Shown here: positions 14,188-23,128 of the stretch, one piece after another
Position numbering within the stretch: the stretch's first letter is position 1
How the letters are laid out: each line of letters begins with the position of its first letter
Source: an uncultured Acidobacteriota bacterium
Lineage (GTDB): Bacteria; Acidobacteriota; Blastocatellia; Pyrinomonadales; Pyrinomonadaceae
DNA length: 64,000 nt
NCBI GenBank assembly: GCA_937873515.1
Contig: CALMYB010000001.1
Coordinates: forward strand, 1 to 64,000
Direction: 5' to 3'
Program-made: the position numbers and the translations under genes
The notes under the pieces: model-generated
The model's input: the letters and a program-made list of their open reading frames with translations, nothing else
What the model was told of the DNA's origin: nothing
The model's database searches: none

Positions 14188-15567
14188 ATGAATTCGAGTC
14201 CGCAACAAACTATTTTACTCAAGCCTGTGGTCGATCTGATCCCCGCCGACCTGCTGACTCCGCTTGCCGTTTACCTAAAACTCTCCGCAAGTTCGACACA
14301 TTCGTTCTTGCTCGAAAGCGTCGAAGGCGGCGAAAACCTTGCAAGATACTCGTTCATCGGTGCCGATCCGATACGGACGATCGAAGGCGGAACTGAAGCA
14401 TTCGGCGAGCTTAGACGGATCTTTGCCGAAAGCAAAGCGATCGACGAGAACGGTCTCCCGGCGTTCATTGGTGGTGCTATCGGATGCATCGGTTTTGACG
14501 CTTGCGAAGCCTTCGAACCCTTGCTCAGGCAAAATGAAGCACCGACCTCGTCGCTGATGATCTATCGCTCGGTGATCGCTTTCGATCACGCACAGCAGAC
14601 GATCAAGATAGTAACGCTCGCACCGAAGCACGAACTCGACCAGGCAAAGCTGCGAAATGCAGAGATCCGCTCGCTTCTCGAGAGTGACAAGAACGTCTCC
14701 CTTGCACGCATCGAAAAGAGCGGATCTCAACCGGCGGAGTCAAATCAAACTCGTGCTCAATTTGAGGCGGCGGTCGATAGGATCAAGGAATACATCAAAG
14801 CGGGCGACTGCTATCAGGCGGTCTATTCACAGCGTTTTACGCGCGCAACGAAGGCATCGCCCGTTGCGATCTATCGTGCGTTGCGGTCGCTGAATCCGTC
14901 TCCGTATATGTTCCTCATGCAGATCGGCGAACGCAGTATTATCGGTGCATCGCCTGAGATGCTCGTCCGCTGCACGGATCGGAGACTCGAATATCGCCCC
15001 ATCGCCGGAACTCGTCCTCGCGGTGCGGACGCGACGGAAGACGCTCAACTCGCCCTTGAAATGAAGGCTGACGCAAAGGAAGTTTCCGAGCATATGATGC
15101 TCGTGGATCTCGGCCGCAACGACCTCGGCCGTGTTTCAGAATTCGGTTCCGTAAAGGTCGATTCTCTAATGGCCGTCGAGAAATATTCCCACGTTCAGCA
15201 TCTCGTAAGTTCGCTTTCCGCTACGCTTGCCGACGGCAAGGATATGTTTGACGCATTTGCTGCCTGTTTCCCGGCCGGAACGGTCTCTGGAGCGCCGAAA
15301 GTGCGAGCGATCGAGATCATACGCGGGCTCGAGCCGACATCGAGAGGAATTTACGCCGGTGCGATCGGCTATTTCGACTATCGCGGAAATATGGACACCT
15401 GCATTTCTATCCGAACGCTCGTTCTTGAGAACGGAGTCGCGACGATCCAGGCAGGAGCAGGAATTGTCGCTGATTCAGTTGCGGCATCAGAGTTTGAGGA
15501 AACGATAAATAAAGCAAAAGGCCTGATGCGCGCGATCGATCTGGCAGAAACCGGAGAACTGGGATGA
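14188..15567 (+). CDS. trpE: Anthranilate synthase component I
   Basis: This 459-residue chorismate-utilising enzyme converts chorismate plus ammonia or glutamine to anthranilate. Core motifs are 'RPIAGTRPRG', 'HMMLVDLGRNDLGRV', 'FPAGTVSGAPKVRAIEI' and 'GASPEMLVR'. The N-terminal 'FLLESVEGGENLARYSFIG' contains the LLES segment tied to tryptophan feedback inhibition in characterised TrpE proteins, so enzyme-level control is likely on top of attenuation. No glutamine amidotransferase (trpG) is fused or adjacent; the next ORF, trpD, overlaps by 4 bases. A PabA/TrpG encoded elsewhere must supply ammonia. No clear ribosome site precedes the ATG. Confidence 0.94.
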   Translation: MNSSPQQTILLKPVVDLIPADLLTPLAVYLKLSASSTHSFLLESVEGGENLARYSFIGADPIRTIEGGTEAFGELRRIFAESKAIDENGLPAFIGGAIGCIGFDACEAFEPLLRQNEAPTSSLMIYRSVIAFDHAQQTIKIVTLAPKHELDQAKLRNAEIRSLLESDKNVSLARIEKSGSQPAESNQTRAQFEAAVDRIKEYIKAGDCYQAVYSQRFTRATKASPVAIYRALRSLNPSPYMFLMQIGERSIIGASPEMLVRCTDRRLEYRPIAGTRPRGADATEDAQLALEMKADAKEVSEHMMLVDLGRNDLGRVSEFGSVKVDSLMAVEKYSHVQHLVSSLSATLADGKDMFDAFAACFPAGTVSGAPKVRAIEIIRGLEPTSRGIYAGAIGYFDYRGNMDTCISIRTLVLENGVATIQAGAGIVADSVAASEFEETINKAKGLMRAIDLAETGELG

Positions 15568-16583
15568 TTGACCTAATACATACGACGCTACTTGGAATGA
15601 AACGAGGTGCAGACGTTTCGGCAGAAAATACCGAAGCGGTGATTGACGCAATTCTCGCCTGCGAGGATCGGAGGCTGCTTGTCGAGCTTCTCTCCGCGTG
15701 GAACGAGAAAGGCATTACAGAAGACGAGATCTATGGCTTTGCAGGCGTGCTTCGCAACCGATGCCGACGAATTCGCGGCCACGAGGACAGCGTGGACATC
15801 GTCGGCACAGGCGGCGGTTCGCAAAAGCCGTTCAACGTCTCGACCGCTGCTGCCATCGTTACGGCGGCGGCCGGGCAAAAGGTCGCAAAACACGGAAATC
15901 GTGCCGCGACAAGCCGTTCGGGTGCCATTGACGTTCTGTCTGCCCTTGGGCTCGAACCGTCACTCGGCCCCGCTTCAGCAGAAATGAACCTGCGACGCCA
16001 CGGACTCGCCTTTCTGTTCGCACCGGCATTCCATCGGCTGTCGTCCAAGCTTGCCGATGCTCGCCGCAGCCTCCCGTTTCCGACGATCTTCAACTGCATA
16101 GGGCCGCTCGCAAACCCCGCGTTTGCGGAATATCAGGTGATCGGCACCTGGTCCGAGGACCTTGTTCCGAAGGTGGCAAGTGCGCTTCACCGCCTTGGCA
16201 CAAAGCGTTCGCTCGTCGTGAACGGAAGCAATGGACTTGACGAGATCTCGATCAATGGAACGACCATTGCCGCCGAGGTGACCGCTGAAGGCATTCGCCG
16301 CTACGAACTTGCCGCCGACAGTTTCGGACTTGAAGCGAGCAAGGAGTCGCTTCCGAAGGCGGAATGCGTTGCCGAGAGCGCCGCAAGGATCCGCTCTGTC
16401 TTTGAAGGTGAGCTCGGTCCTGCCCGTGACATGGTGATCGCAAATTCGGCAGCCGCGATCTTCATCGCTGGCGGTGCGGACTCACTGGTCGATGCGGCCG
16501 ACATAGCGGCCGATGCGATCGACAGCGGCAAGACGCTCGAGAAGCTCGATATTCTCTCGGCGGAGGTAGCCATCGCGGCATGA
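15564..16583 (+). CDS. trpD: Anthranilate phosphoribosyltransferase
   Basis: This 339-residue enzyme transfers phosphoribose from PRPP to anthranilate. Landmarks are 'VDIVGTGGG' (PRPP pyrophosphate loop), 'FNVSTAAAIV', 'KHGNRAATSRSGAIDVLSALG', 'FLFAPAFH' and 'TIFNCIGPLANP'. The 'VGTGGGSQKPFNVST' segment replaces the more common GTGGDG; family members with GTGGG are known. It overlaps trpE and trpC by 4 bases each (ATGA junctions), so translation is coupled. Confidence 0.95.
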   Translation: MIDLIHTTLLGMKRGADVSAENTEAVIDAILACEDRRLLVELLSAWNEKGITEDEIYGFAGVLRNRCRRIRGHEDSVDIVGTGGGSQKPFNVSTAAAIVTAAAGQKVAKHGNRAATSRSGAIDVLSALGLEPSLGPASAEMNLRRHGLAFLFAPAFHRLSSKLADARRSLPFPTIFNCIGPLANPAFAEYQVIGTWSEDLVPKVASALHRLGTKRSLVVNGSNGLDEISINGTTIAAEVTAEGIRRYELAADSFGLEASKESLPKAECVAESAARIRSVFEGELGPARDMVIANSAAAIFIAGGADSLVDAADIAADAIDSGKTLEKLDILSAEVAIAA

Positions 16584-17386
16584 CGACCTTCCTCGAAAAG
16601 ATCGTTGCCGAAACCCGCGAGCGTTTTGCGGACCGCTCCGGCAAGCCTGGCCTCGCGGAACTCCGGGGTGAGGCGGAAGCTTGTCGCTTCGCCCACGACA
16701 GCTTCCGATTGTCGGACGCTCTTTCTCGCAGGGATCGTGTCAACATTATCGCCGAGATCAAGCGTGCGTCGCCTTCGAAGGATGTGATCGACGCGGCCGC
16801 GGATGCCTGCGAGCGGGCCGTCACATACGAGACGAGCGGTGCGGCAGCCATTTCGATACTCACTGAGCCGAAGTACTTTCGAGGTTCTCTCGACGATCTT
16901 CGAGATGCTCGCAGAAGCGTCGCGGTCCCGCTTCTTCGCAAGGACTTCATTGTCGATCCGATACAGATCTATGAAGCCGCGATCGCAGGTGCCGATGCGG
17001 TCCTGCTGATCGTTGCGGCATTGAGCGAGAATGATCTTCGCTCTTTACTCTCGACAACCAACTCTCTCGGGCTCGATGCCTTGGTGGAAGTACATTGTCT
17101 GGACGAGCTCAATACCGCGGTGAAGGCCGGTGCGAATGTCCTCGGTGTAAATAACCGCGACCTGCACTCACTAAGGGTCGATCTTTCGACGTCATTCGAC
17201 CTCGCAAGACACAAACCGAAAGGCTGTTTGCTCGTTTCGGAAAGCGGGATCAGCTGCGCGGAAGAGATCGAGCAGCTTAGCGAGGCGGGCTTTGACGGAT
17301 TTCTGATCGGCGAGGCACTGATGACATCGGGTGATCCGTCAAAGAAGCTTGCAGCCCTCGCCGCGGCAGGAGGTTCACGTGGTTAG
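16580..17386 (+). CDS. trpC: Indole-3-glycerol phosphate synthase
   Basis: This 268-residue TIM barrel closes the indole ring of CdRP. Seen are 'IIAEIKRASPSKDVI' (catalytic Lys and substrate loop), 'AAAISILTEPKYFRGSLDDL', 'PLLRKDFIVDPIQIYEA' (catalytic Lys), 'LVEVHCLDELNTAVKAGANVLGVNNRDL' and 'VSESGI', followed by 'FDGFLIGEALM' for phosphate binding. Full length. The end of the gene (17368-17373) carries the AGGAGG that serves trpF, whose GTG start lies inside the last codons of trpC. Confidence 0.95.
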   Translation: MTTFLEKIVAETRERFADRSGKPGLAELRGEAEACRFAHDSFRLSDALSRRDRVNIIAEIKRASPSKDVIDAAADACERAVTYETSGAAAISILTEPKYFRGSLDDLRDARRSVAVPLLRKDFIVDPIQIYEAAIAGADAVLLIVAALSENDLRSLLSTTNSLGLDALVEVHCLDELNTAVKAGANVLGVNNRDLHSLRVDLSTSFDLARHKPKGCLLVSESGISCAEEIEQLSEAGFDGFLIGEALMTSGDPSKKLAALAAAGGSRG

Positions 17387-18008
17387 AGTAAAGATCTGCG
17401 GGATCACAAGCCTTGACGATGCTCGGCACGCTGCGGCCTGCGGAGCGAACGAACTCGGCCTGAATTTTTATTCGAAGAGCCCGAGATTCATCTCCAAGAC
17501 GATCGCAGCCGAGATCGCAGGAGACCTCGGCGCCTCCGTGCAATTGGTGGGCGTCTTTGTGAATGCGACCGAGGAGGAGATCGCGACCACCGCAAGGCTC
17601 TGCGGGCTCGACTCCGTGCAACTTCACGGTGATGAATCCCTCAACTTTGCCCGAAGGGTCGGCACCTCGAATGGCCTAAAAGTGATACGGGCCGTCGAGG
17701 CGAGGGCTGCGATGCGGATCCTCGATGAGGTCCGCGAAAGCGGTATCGACCTGCTTATCGACGCGCCGGCAATGGGGGCATACGGCGGGACGGGCAGCGT
17801 TTCGGATTGGAATCTTGCGGCAAAGGCCGCGGCGGAATTCGATCGTGTCTATCTCGCCGGCGGCCTCGGGCCGGAGAACGTGGCCAACGCCATCCGAAAG
17901 GTACGTCCATTCTGTGTTGATGCATGCAGCAAACTCGAATCGATAAAAGGAAAAAAGGATCCGGCAAAGGTTGCCGCATTTATCGAAGCGGCAAAGGGTG
18001 TTCTATGA
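17379..18008 (+). CDS. trpF: Phosphoribosylanthranilate isomerase
   Basis: This 209-residue TIM barrel carries out the Amadori rearrangement of PRA to CdRP. The start is set at GTG 17379, because AGGAGG (17368-17373) sits 5 bases before it and the protein then begins VVRVKICGI, the invariant TrpF N-terminus with the catalytic Cys. Other motifs are '[13 protein letters not shown]', 'VGVFVN', 'VQLHGDE', '[20 protein letters not shown]' (catalytic Asp) and '[11 protein letters not shown]'. The usual 'DVSSGVE' near the end reads 'DACSKLE', a mild departure. It overlaps trpC by 8 bases and trpB by 4. Confidence 0.94.
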   Translation: MVRVKICGITSLDDARHAAACGANELGLNFYSKSPRFISKTIAAEIAGDLGASVQLVGVFVNATEEEIATTARLCGLDSVQLHGDESLNFARRVGTSNGLKVIRAVEARAAMRILDEVRESGIDLLIDAPAMGAYGGTGSVSDWNLAAKAAAEFDRVYLAGGLGPENVANAIRKVRPFCVDACSKLESIKGKKDPAKVAAFIEAAKGVL

Positions 18009-19204
18009 ATTTTGAGCCTGACAATGAGGGCTATTGGGGAGAATTCGGCGGACGTTTCGTCCCCGAAACGCTAGTTGCTCCGCTGGACGAATTGAACGAT
18101 GCGTTCCTTGCCGCACGCGACGATCCGGAGTTCCACGCCGAACTCGCTGGCCTTCTACGTCATTATTCCGGCCGGCCAACGGCTCTTTATTTCGCTAAAA
18201 GGCTTACCAAGGAACTTGGAGGTGCAAAGATCTTCCTGAAACGCGAGGACCTTAATCACACTGGCGCCCACAAGATAAATAACTGTCTCGGCCAGATCCT
18301 GCTCGCCCGCCGCATGGGAAGATCGCGCGTCGTTGCCGAAACCGGTGCCGGCCAGCACGGCGTCGCGACCGCGACCGTTTGCGCTCTCTTCGGCCTAAAA
18401 TGCGTCGTTTATATGGGCAGCGAAGATATCCGCCGTCAGGAATTGAATGTCTTTCGAATGCAGCTTTTGGGGGCCGAAGTACGGGCCGTCGATACGGGTT
18501 CGAGGACGCTCAAAGACGCGATCAACGAGGCTTTGCGCGATTGGGTGTCAAACATAAAGGATACTTACTACCTTCTCGGCTCCGCTCTAGGGCCGCATCC
18601 GTATCCGCTGATGGTCCGGGAATTCCAGAGCGTGATCGGCCGCGAGGCTCGCAAACAGATCGTCGAACACACTGGAAAACTCCCTGACCAACTTGTCGCA
18701 TGCGTGGGCGGCGGTTCGAACGCGATCGGCCTCTTCCACCCATTCCTGAACGACGAAAGCGTCAGGATGACCGGCGTCGAGGCCGGTGGCCGCGGTGCCG
18801 CACTCGGAGAACACGCAGCTCGATTCGCAAAAGGTGCGGCGGTCGGAGTTCTGCAGGGCACGCGCAGCTATGTGCTGCAGGACGGTGACGGGAATATTGC
18901 GGCCACGCACTCAGTTTCGGCGGGGCTGGATTATGCGTCCGTTGGGCCTGAACACTCTTTTCTTCGGGATATGGGACGGATCAAATACGACTCCGTCACC
19001 GATGCCGAAGCCCTTGGAGCCTTCCAAATGCTCTCGCGGACCGAGGGCATAATTCCCGCATTGGAATCGGCACACGCTGTCGCTTACGCGGCGAAACTAG
19101 CACCGAGAATGCCGCAAGATCAGATAATGATCGTCAATATTTCCGGCAGAGGCGACAAGGATGTCGACTCCGTTCGGCAGCTACTAAGCGGAGGCGGAAA
19201 ATGA
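18005..19204 (+). CDS. trpB: Tryptophan synthase beta chain
   Basis: This 399-residue PLP enzyme joins indole and serine. The start is at ATG 18005 (ATGA overlap with the trpF stop); the frame is open further upstream, but only [20 protein letters not shown] matches the family N-terminus. The PLP lysine is in '[15 protein letters not shown]', the phosphate loop in '[10 protein letters not shown]', and the catalytic Glu in '[21 protein letters not shown]'. This is a standard TrpB1 that partners with the TrpA encoded next. Confidence 0.96.
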   Translation: MNFEPDNEGYWGEFGGRFVPETLVAPLDELNDAFLAARDDPEFHAELAGLLRHYSGRPTALYFAKRLTKELGGAKIFLKREDLNHTGAHKINNCLGQILLARRMGRSRVVAETGAGQHGVATATVCALFGLKCVVYMGSEDIRRQELNVFRMQLLGAEVRAVDTGSRTLKDAINEALRDWVSNIKDTYYLLGSALGPHPYPLMVREFQSVIGREARKQIVEHTGKLPDQLVACVGGGSNAIGLFHPFLNDESVRMTGVEAGGRGAALGEHAARFAKGAAVGVLQGTRSYVLQDGDGNIAATHSVSAGLDYASVGPEHSFLRDMGRIKYDSVTDAEALGAFQMLSRTEGIIPALESAHAVAYAAKLAPRMPQDQIMIVNISGRGDKDVDSVRQLLSGGGK

Positions 19205-20019
19205 GCCAACGAATTACGCAAAGCCTAAAGAAAGGCCGTGGCTTCATTCCATTCGTTACCGCGGGCGACCCTGACGATCGGACATCGCTTGAAATACTGA
19301 AGCTGCTTGCCCGACGAGGTGCGAGTGTCATCGAACTCGGCGTCCCGTTCTCCGACCCGATGGCCGACGGCCCGGTAATCCAAAGGTCGTCCCAGCGGGC
19401 ACTCGACAAAGGCGTGAATCTCGCCCGCGTTCTCGCTCTCGCCGCAAAGCTGCGTGCCTCGAGCGACGTCCCGGTGGTGCTGTTCAGCTACCTTAATCCG
19501 ATCCTCCGTTTCGGCGTGTACGAATTGTGCGACGCCGCGAAAAAGAGCGGAATTGACGGCGTATTGATCGTCGATGCGGTCGATGAAGAAGCTCGTGAGC
19601 TTGCCGACAAATTCGCCCGGCACGACATCTCGCTCATCTCGCTCGTCGCACCGACGACCAGCGGTGAAAGGCTCGAGAGGATCTGCCGAAACGCGTCCGG
19701 ATTCATTTACGCCGTCTCAAAGGCCGGCGTGACGGGAGCGAACGGTTCAATGTCGGCCGAGGCTGAGAAACTTGTCGCGAAAATAAGAATGCACTCCGAC
19801 CTGCCGGTCGCCGTCGGCTTCGGGATCTCTACACGGGAACAGGTCGAGAGCGTCTGGAATTTCGCCGATGCGGCGGTCGTCGGCTCGGCCATAGTGGCCG
19901 AGATCGAGGCCTCGTCGGAGACGCAGGATGCTGTCCGCCGCGTCGAAGCCCTAATAGATCAATTATTGCCGTTGCAAAAGGCGGCACATACTCATAAAGT
20001 TGAAGGTTCACAGTTGTGA
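19201..20019 (+). CDS. trpA: Tryptophan synthase alpha chain
   Basis: This 272-residue TIM barrel cleaves indole-3-glycerol phosphate to indole and glyceraldehyde 3-phosphate. The catalytic Glu lies in '[19 protein letters not shown]' and the catalytic Asp in '[11 protein letters not shown]' (commonly 'DLP.EE', here DAVDEE). Phosphate-binding segments are '[12 protein letters not shown]' and '[12 protein letters not shown]'. It overlaps trpB and aroF by 4 bases each. Confidence 0.95.
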   Translation: MSQRITQSLKKGRGFIPFVTAGDPDDRTSLEILKLLARRGASVIELGVPFSDPMADGPVIQRSSQRALDKGVNLARVLALAAKLRASSDVPVVLFSYLNPILRFGVYELCDAAKKSGIDGVLIVDAVDEEARELADKFARHDISLISLVAPTTSGERLERICRNASGFIYAVSKAGVTGANGSMSAEAEKLVAKIRMHSDLPVAVGFGISTREQVESVWNFADAAVVGSAIVAEIEASSETQDAVRRVEALIDQLLPLQKAAHTHKVEGSQL

Positions 20020-21074
20020 AGAATATGTTAATCGTAATGAAGCCCGGTGCTACCACCGGAGAGATAGAAAAGGTCCTCGAGGTGATCGAATCACTCGGCT
20101 TTCGAGGCCATTCAATGCCCGGCGAGACCCGGACCGCGATCGGCGTAACCGGCAATCGAGGCTCCGTTGATCCGACGAATTTCGAAAATTTGCCCGGCGT
20201 CGCGGAAACGATCCGCGTTACACAGCCATATAAGCTCATCCTTCGCGATGCAAGGCCCGAGCGTTCGGTCGTCAAGGTCGGCAACGCGACGATCGGCGGC
20301 TCCGAACTAGCAATTATTGCCGGCCCGTGCGCTATCGAGACTCGAACTCAACTGACGACCGTAGCCCGTGAGGTAGCGGCAAGCGGCGCAAAGTTCCTCC
20401 GAGGCGGAGCTTACAAGCCGCGGACTTCACCCTATGCTTTCCAGGGCTTGGGCGAAGAGGGCCTCAAAATGCTCGCAGATGTGCGTGAAGAGACCGGACT
20501 GAACATCGTCACCGAAGCGATGGACGAGCACGGGGTCGATGCCGTCGAAAAATACGGCGACTGCATACAGATAGGTGCCCGGAATATGCAGAACTACTCG
20601 CTTCTGCGATACGTCGGGAAGACCAGAAAGCCTGTGCTCCTGAAGCGCGGCCTTTCAGCGACTCTCGAAGAATTCCTGCTCGCCGCCGAGTACGTGATGA
20701 GCGAAGGCAACTACGACGTGATCCTCTGCGAACGCGGCATCCGAACGTTCGCCAACCACGCACGCAATACAATGGACCTTTCGGTCGTCCCGGCCGTCCA
20801 TCGAATGACGCATTTGCCGATCATCGTCGATCCTTCGCATGCCACGGGCCATAATTATATGGTCGCTCCGCTTGCAAGGGCCGGTGTCGCAGTCGGCGCC
20901 GATGGGCTCATAATCGAGGTGCATCCAAGGCCCGCAGAAGCACTTTGCGACGGCGCACAGGCATTGACGCTTGCTCAATACCGCGATCTTGTCGAGCAGC
21001 TCAATGCGATCCGTGAAGTTACCGTCGAAGCGACCCGAGGCACGACGCTTTACGCAGAATCGTTCGCCCGCTAG
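20016..21074 (+). CDS. aroF: 3-deoxy-7-phosphoheptulonate synthase (type I-beta)
   Basis: This 352-residue enzyme makes DAHP from PEP and erythrose 4-phosphate, the first step of the shikimate pathway. Residues 1-75 form the ferredoxin-like N-terminal domain found in Thermotoga-type enzymes ('[20 protein letters not shown]'), which mediates feedback control by aromatic amino acids in that group. The barrel shows '[10 protein letters not shown]', '[20 protein letters not shown]', 'LKRG' and '[10 protein letters not shown]'. The GTG start at 20016 overlaps the trpA TGA (GTGA). Placing it last in the trp operon ties entry into the pathway to the same attenuator. Confidence 0.93.
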   Translation: MKNMLIVMKPGATTGEIEKVLEVIESLGFRGHSMPGETRTAIGVTGNRGSVDPTNFENLPGVAETIRVTQPYKLILRDARPERSVVKVGNATIGGSELAIIAGPCAIETRTQLTTVAREVAASGAKFLRGGAYKPRTSPYAFQGLGEEGLKMLADVREETGLNIVTEAMDEHGVDAVEKYGDCIQIGARNMQNYSLLRYVGKTRKPVLLKRGLSATLEEFLLAAEYVMSEGNYDVILCERGIRTFANHARNTMDLSVVPAVHRMTHLPIIVDPSHATGHNYMVAPLARAGVAVGADGLIIEVHPRPAEALCDGAQALTLAQYRDLVEQLNAIREVTVEATRGTTLYAESFAR

Positions 21075-21095
21075 GCGTTTTTTGGTCAAGAAAAG

Positions 21096-21153
21096 GATCC
21101 GCGTTCCCTGCCGTCCCGAAAAACCGGCGGAAGAAGCGCGGATCTCTTTTTTT
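21096..21153 (+). terminator. Terminator of the trp-aroF operon
   Basis: GATCCGCG (21096-21103) pairs with CGCGGATC (21137-21144), with T-rich tail TCTTTTTTT (21145-21153). The 33-base loop contains a smaller CCG/CGG fold. It lies 22 bases after the aroF stop and on the way to the convergent gene ending at 21185. Confidence 0.7.
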
Positions 21154-21184
21154 CGAAGCTGTTTGCGGCCTTGGCGCCTTTTGC

Positions 21185-21538
21185 CTATTTCACCAACCGC
21201 AGCTTCAAAAGTCCGTAAATATGGATATAGGAGCTGACAACAGCAGAGAGTATCAGGAACGTCATCGGCAAATGGCCTATCGACGCGGGAGCTGAACGAA
21301 AGATCACGCCCACGCCGATCCCAACGCCTGCGAAAACAAGCCTCGGCCGCAGCCATTTCCCGAACACGGGCACACCGTCGATCTCAATCAAAAGATACGG
21401 CAGAACGAGCACCACAAGGGCGGTGATAGTCAATAACAGAGTGTCGAGCCCAAAGAATGTCGCAGAACGAGAGAGTTCGGCCGTCAAAAAGAATAACAAA
21501 ACACTTGTGTCCAGCGATCGGTAACGGTTGTGTGCCAT
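21185..21538 (-). CDS. Small multi-spanning membrane protein
   Basis: This 117-residue protein has about four hydrophobic segments (roughly residues 28-50, 65-80, 85-100 region and a C-terminal one) linked by short loops, ending in the basic tail LLKLRLVK. I recognise no family. It follows the XRE regulator by 40 bases on the same strand, so it is probably co-transcribed with it. It might be a membrane sensor or an accessory to the regulator, but nothing in the sequence proves this. Confidence 0.55.
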   Translation of the reverse strand: MAHNRYRSLDTSVLLFFLTAELSRSATFFGLDTLLLTITALVVLVLPYLLIEIDGVPVFGKWLRPRLVFAGVGIGVGVIFRSAPASIGHLPMTFLILSAVVSSYIHIYGLLKLRLVK

Positions 21539-21578
21539 ATATTTGACCTAAGCTTCCTGAGACTTCACTTTAACTGAA

Positions 21579-21977
21579 TCACTTGCCCTTGTTGCCGCCG
21601 CTGAACTGCGAGTATGCGACCCGGAAAAGCTCCGAAAGGGCATCCGCTGTTTCAGCTGACAGGTTCTTGTCCGCACGCAAATGCGCCGAAACGATCTCGG
21701 GTGTCGATTCGTGCGGATAATAAACAACCGGCTCAACATCGGCTCCCGCCTGCTTTTTCATCACGCGATCGACCGGCATATCCAGCCATTGCGTAATCCG
21801 GGCAATATTCTCGGCATCCGGCCTTCCCTTTCCGCTCTCAATACGCGAAAGCGTCGAAGCAGAGACCTGAGTAACGTCGCCCACATCCCGAAGGCTGAGC
21901 TTCAATTCCTGCCTGCGCCGGCGGATAGCTTTGCCCAATTCATTTGTATCTATAAGACTGTCGTTCTTGAAGACCAT
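21579..21977 (-). CDS. XRE-family transcriptional regulator
   Basis: This 132-residue protein has an N-terminal HTH (about 13-68: 'LGKAIRRRRQELKLSLRDVGDVTQVSASTLSRIESGKGRP'), a linker, and a C-terminal helix 'HLRADKNLSAETADALSELFRVAY'. That C-terminal pattern is often seen in XRE regulators encoded beside ImmA/IrrE-type metallopeptidases, and overall size and layout recall DdrO of Deinococcus. No such peptidase is adjacent here. An AGGAGA ribosome site precedes the ATG. It is divergent from a Rad52-like gene, with repeated TTGCAAC motifs between them, so it probably represses both. Confidence 0.85.
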   Translation of the reverse strand: MVFKNDSLIDTNELGKAIRRRRQELKLSLRDVGDVTQVSASTLSRIESGKGRPDAENIARITQWLDMPVDRVMKKQAGADVEPVVYYPHESTPEIVSAHLRADKNLSAETADALSELFRVAYSQFSGGNKGK

Positions 21978-22005
21978 AGGTTCTCCTCATCCTCCATGAG
22001 TGTTC

Positions 22006-22146
22006 GTGCAAAGATGCACAATTCGTTTCACGTATAAAACATAACACACGAAAATTTTAATTGCAACACCTTGTTTCGCACTTGCAACAAATAAGTTTGT
22101 CTGATACGATGTTTCGTAGATGCAACAACTGTAAAGACGTTGTATC
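22006..22146. promoter_or_regulatory. Divergent promoter region with repeated operator-like motifs
   Basis: A 19-base repeat, TGTTTCGCACTTGCAACAA (22072-22090), recurs as TGTTTCGTAGATGCAACAA (22110-22128). A third TTGCAACA lies at 22061-22068. GATGCAAC (22119-22126) is mirrored by GTTGTATC (22139-22146). GTGCA-AAGA-TGCAC (22006-22019) lies in the XRE 5' region. A plausible promoter towards rad52 is TTGCAA (22082-22087), 17 bases, TACGAT (22105-22110), so the repeats overlap -35 and start site, as expected for repressor sites. Confidence 0.55.
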
Positions 22147-22323
22147 TATGATGAGATTTGAAAAGCTGAGCGAGAATCCCAATGCCTGTAGGCTCTCGCG
22201 AACAGGATCGGAGGTTTAAGACGGTGGAGTTCCATTTCGGGCAGCAGGCGGCCCGATAGCATGGAAGCCGAGACGAACGTCGAGATCCGAAGGTCGAACA
22301 ACACACTAGGAGAAATTTTCACA

Positions 22324-23019
22324 ATGAAGAACAACGCTATCCAAAAGAATAGAAGTGAGCAGGAACCCGATCCGTCGAATGTCGTCGATTTCTCGACGAC
22401 GCTGAAGGGATTGAGCGAGACGGTCGATCCGCATCTGATCCGCAGACGTGCGGGAATGCGCGACCGCAATGGCCATACGCAAATGGTCGATTATGTCGAA
22501 TGGCACACGGTCGCAGACATTCTCGACGACAAGGCTCCGAACTGGCAGCACGAGATCCGAGACCTTCGCTCGATCGGCGACATTATGACGGTCACCGTCG
22601 CGATTACGATCGACGGCGTAACGCGCGAAGGCATCGGGACCGGCCGTGCTACAAGCGAGACCGGTATCAAAAAGGCCGAACACGACGCCCTGAAACGTGC
22701 GGCTGTGAAATTCGGCATCGCTCGTGAGCTGTACAAGAAGGAATTCGACGAGATCGCCCAAGCCGAAAGTGAGCCCCAAACGCCTGAGATCACCGATCCG
22801 ATCGCCCGCAGCCTCGGCGATATGGTCACGGCTAAGCAGCTGGGAATGATCCGTTCGATCGGCAGGAATTCAGGCGTCGATGTTGACGGTGAGTGCAGAG
22901 AGATGATGCACTGCTCGGTCGAGGAGCTTTCAAAACGTGCGGCCTCTGATCTTATCGATCATCTTCAGACGATCTCGCATCGCGGCGGCACCGTTCAGCC
23001 TATGCGTCGGGCCAGCTAA
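22324..23019 (+). CDS. Rad52/22-family single-strand annealing protein
   Basis: This 231-residue protein runs from the ATG at 22324, which has AGGAGA (22309-22314) ahead of it. The earlier in-frame start at 22261 lacks one. The core (about 15-140) carries the Rad52-like pattern: 'VEWHTVADILDDKAPNWQHEI', an 'ITIDGVTREGIGTG' strand turn, and 'KKAEHDALKRAAVKFGIARELY', the KxAExDAxKRAxxxFG signature of bacterial and phage Rad52/Sak annealing proteins and DdrA relatives. A C-terminal segment ('TAKQLGMIRSIGRNSGVDVDGECREMM') resembles a small helix-hairpin module found with phage SSAPs. It probably anneals ssDNA in repair. It may be a domesticated phage gene. Confidence 0.7.
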   Translation: MKNNAIQKNRSEQEPDPSNVVDFSTTLKGLSETVDPHLIRRRAGMRDRNGHTQMVDYVEWHTVADILDDKAPNWQHEIRDLRSIGDIMTVTVAITIDGVTREGIGTGRATSETGIKKAEHDALKRAAVKFGIARELYKKEFDEIAQAESEPQTPEITDPIARSLGDMVTAKQLGMIRSIGRNSGVDVDGECREMMHCSVEELSKRAASDLIDHLQTISHRGGTVQPMRRAS

Positions 23020-23128
23020 AGTTTCAGCCACAATGTTTTGGGTTGCGGCAAAAAAGCGCGTCAAGCCGCTCTCCTCCATGGGGCGGCAAAACAAACTCCC
23101 ACACGCCGCAACTCAAAACTCCCCTCTT

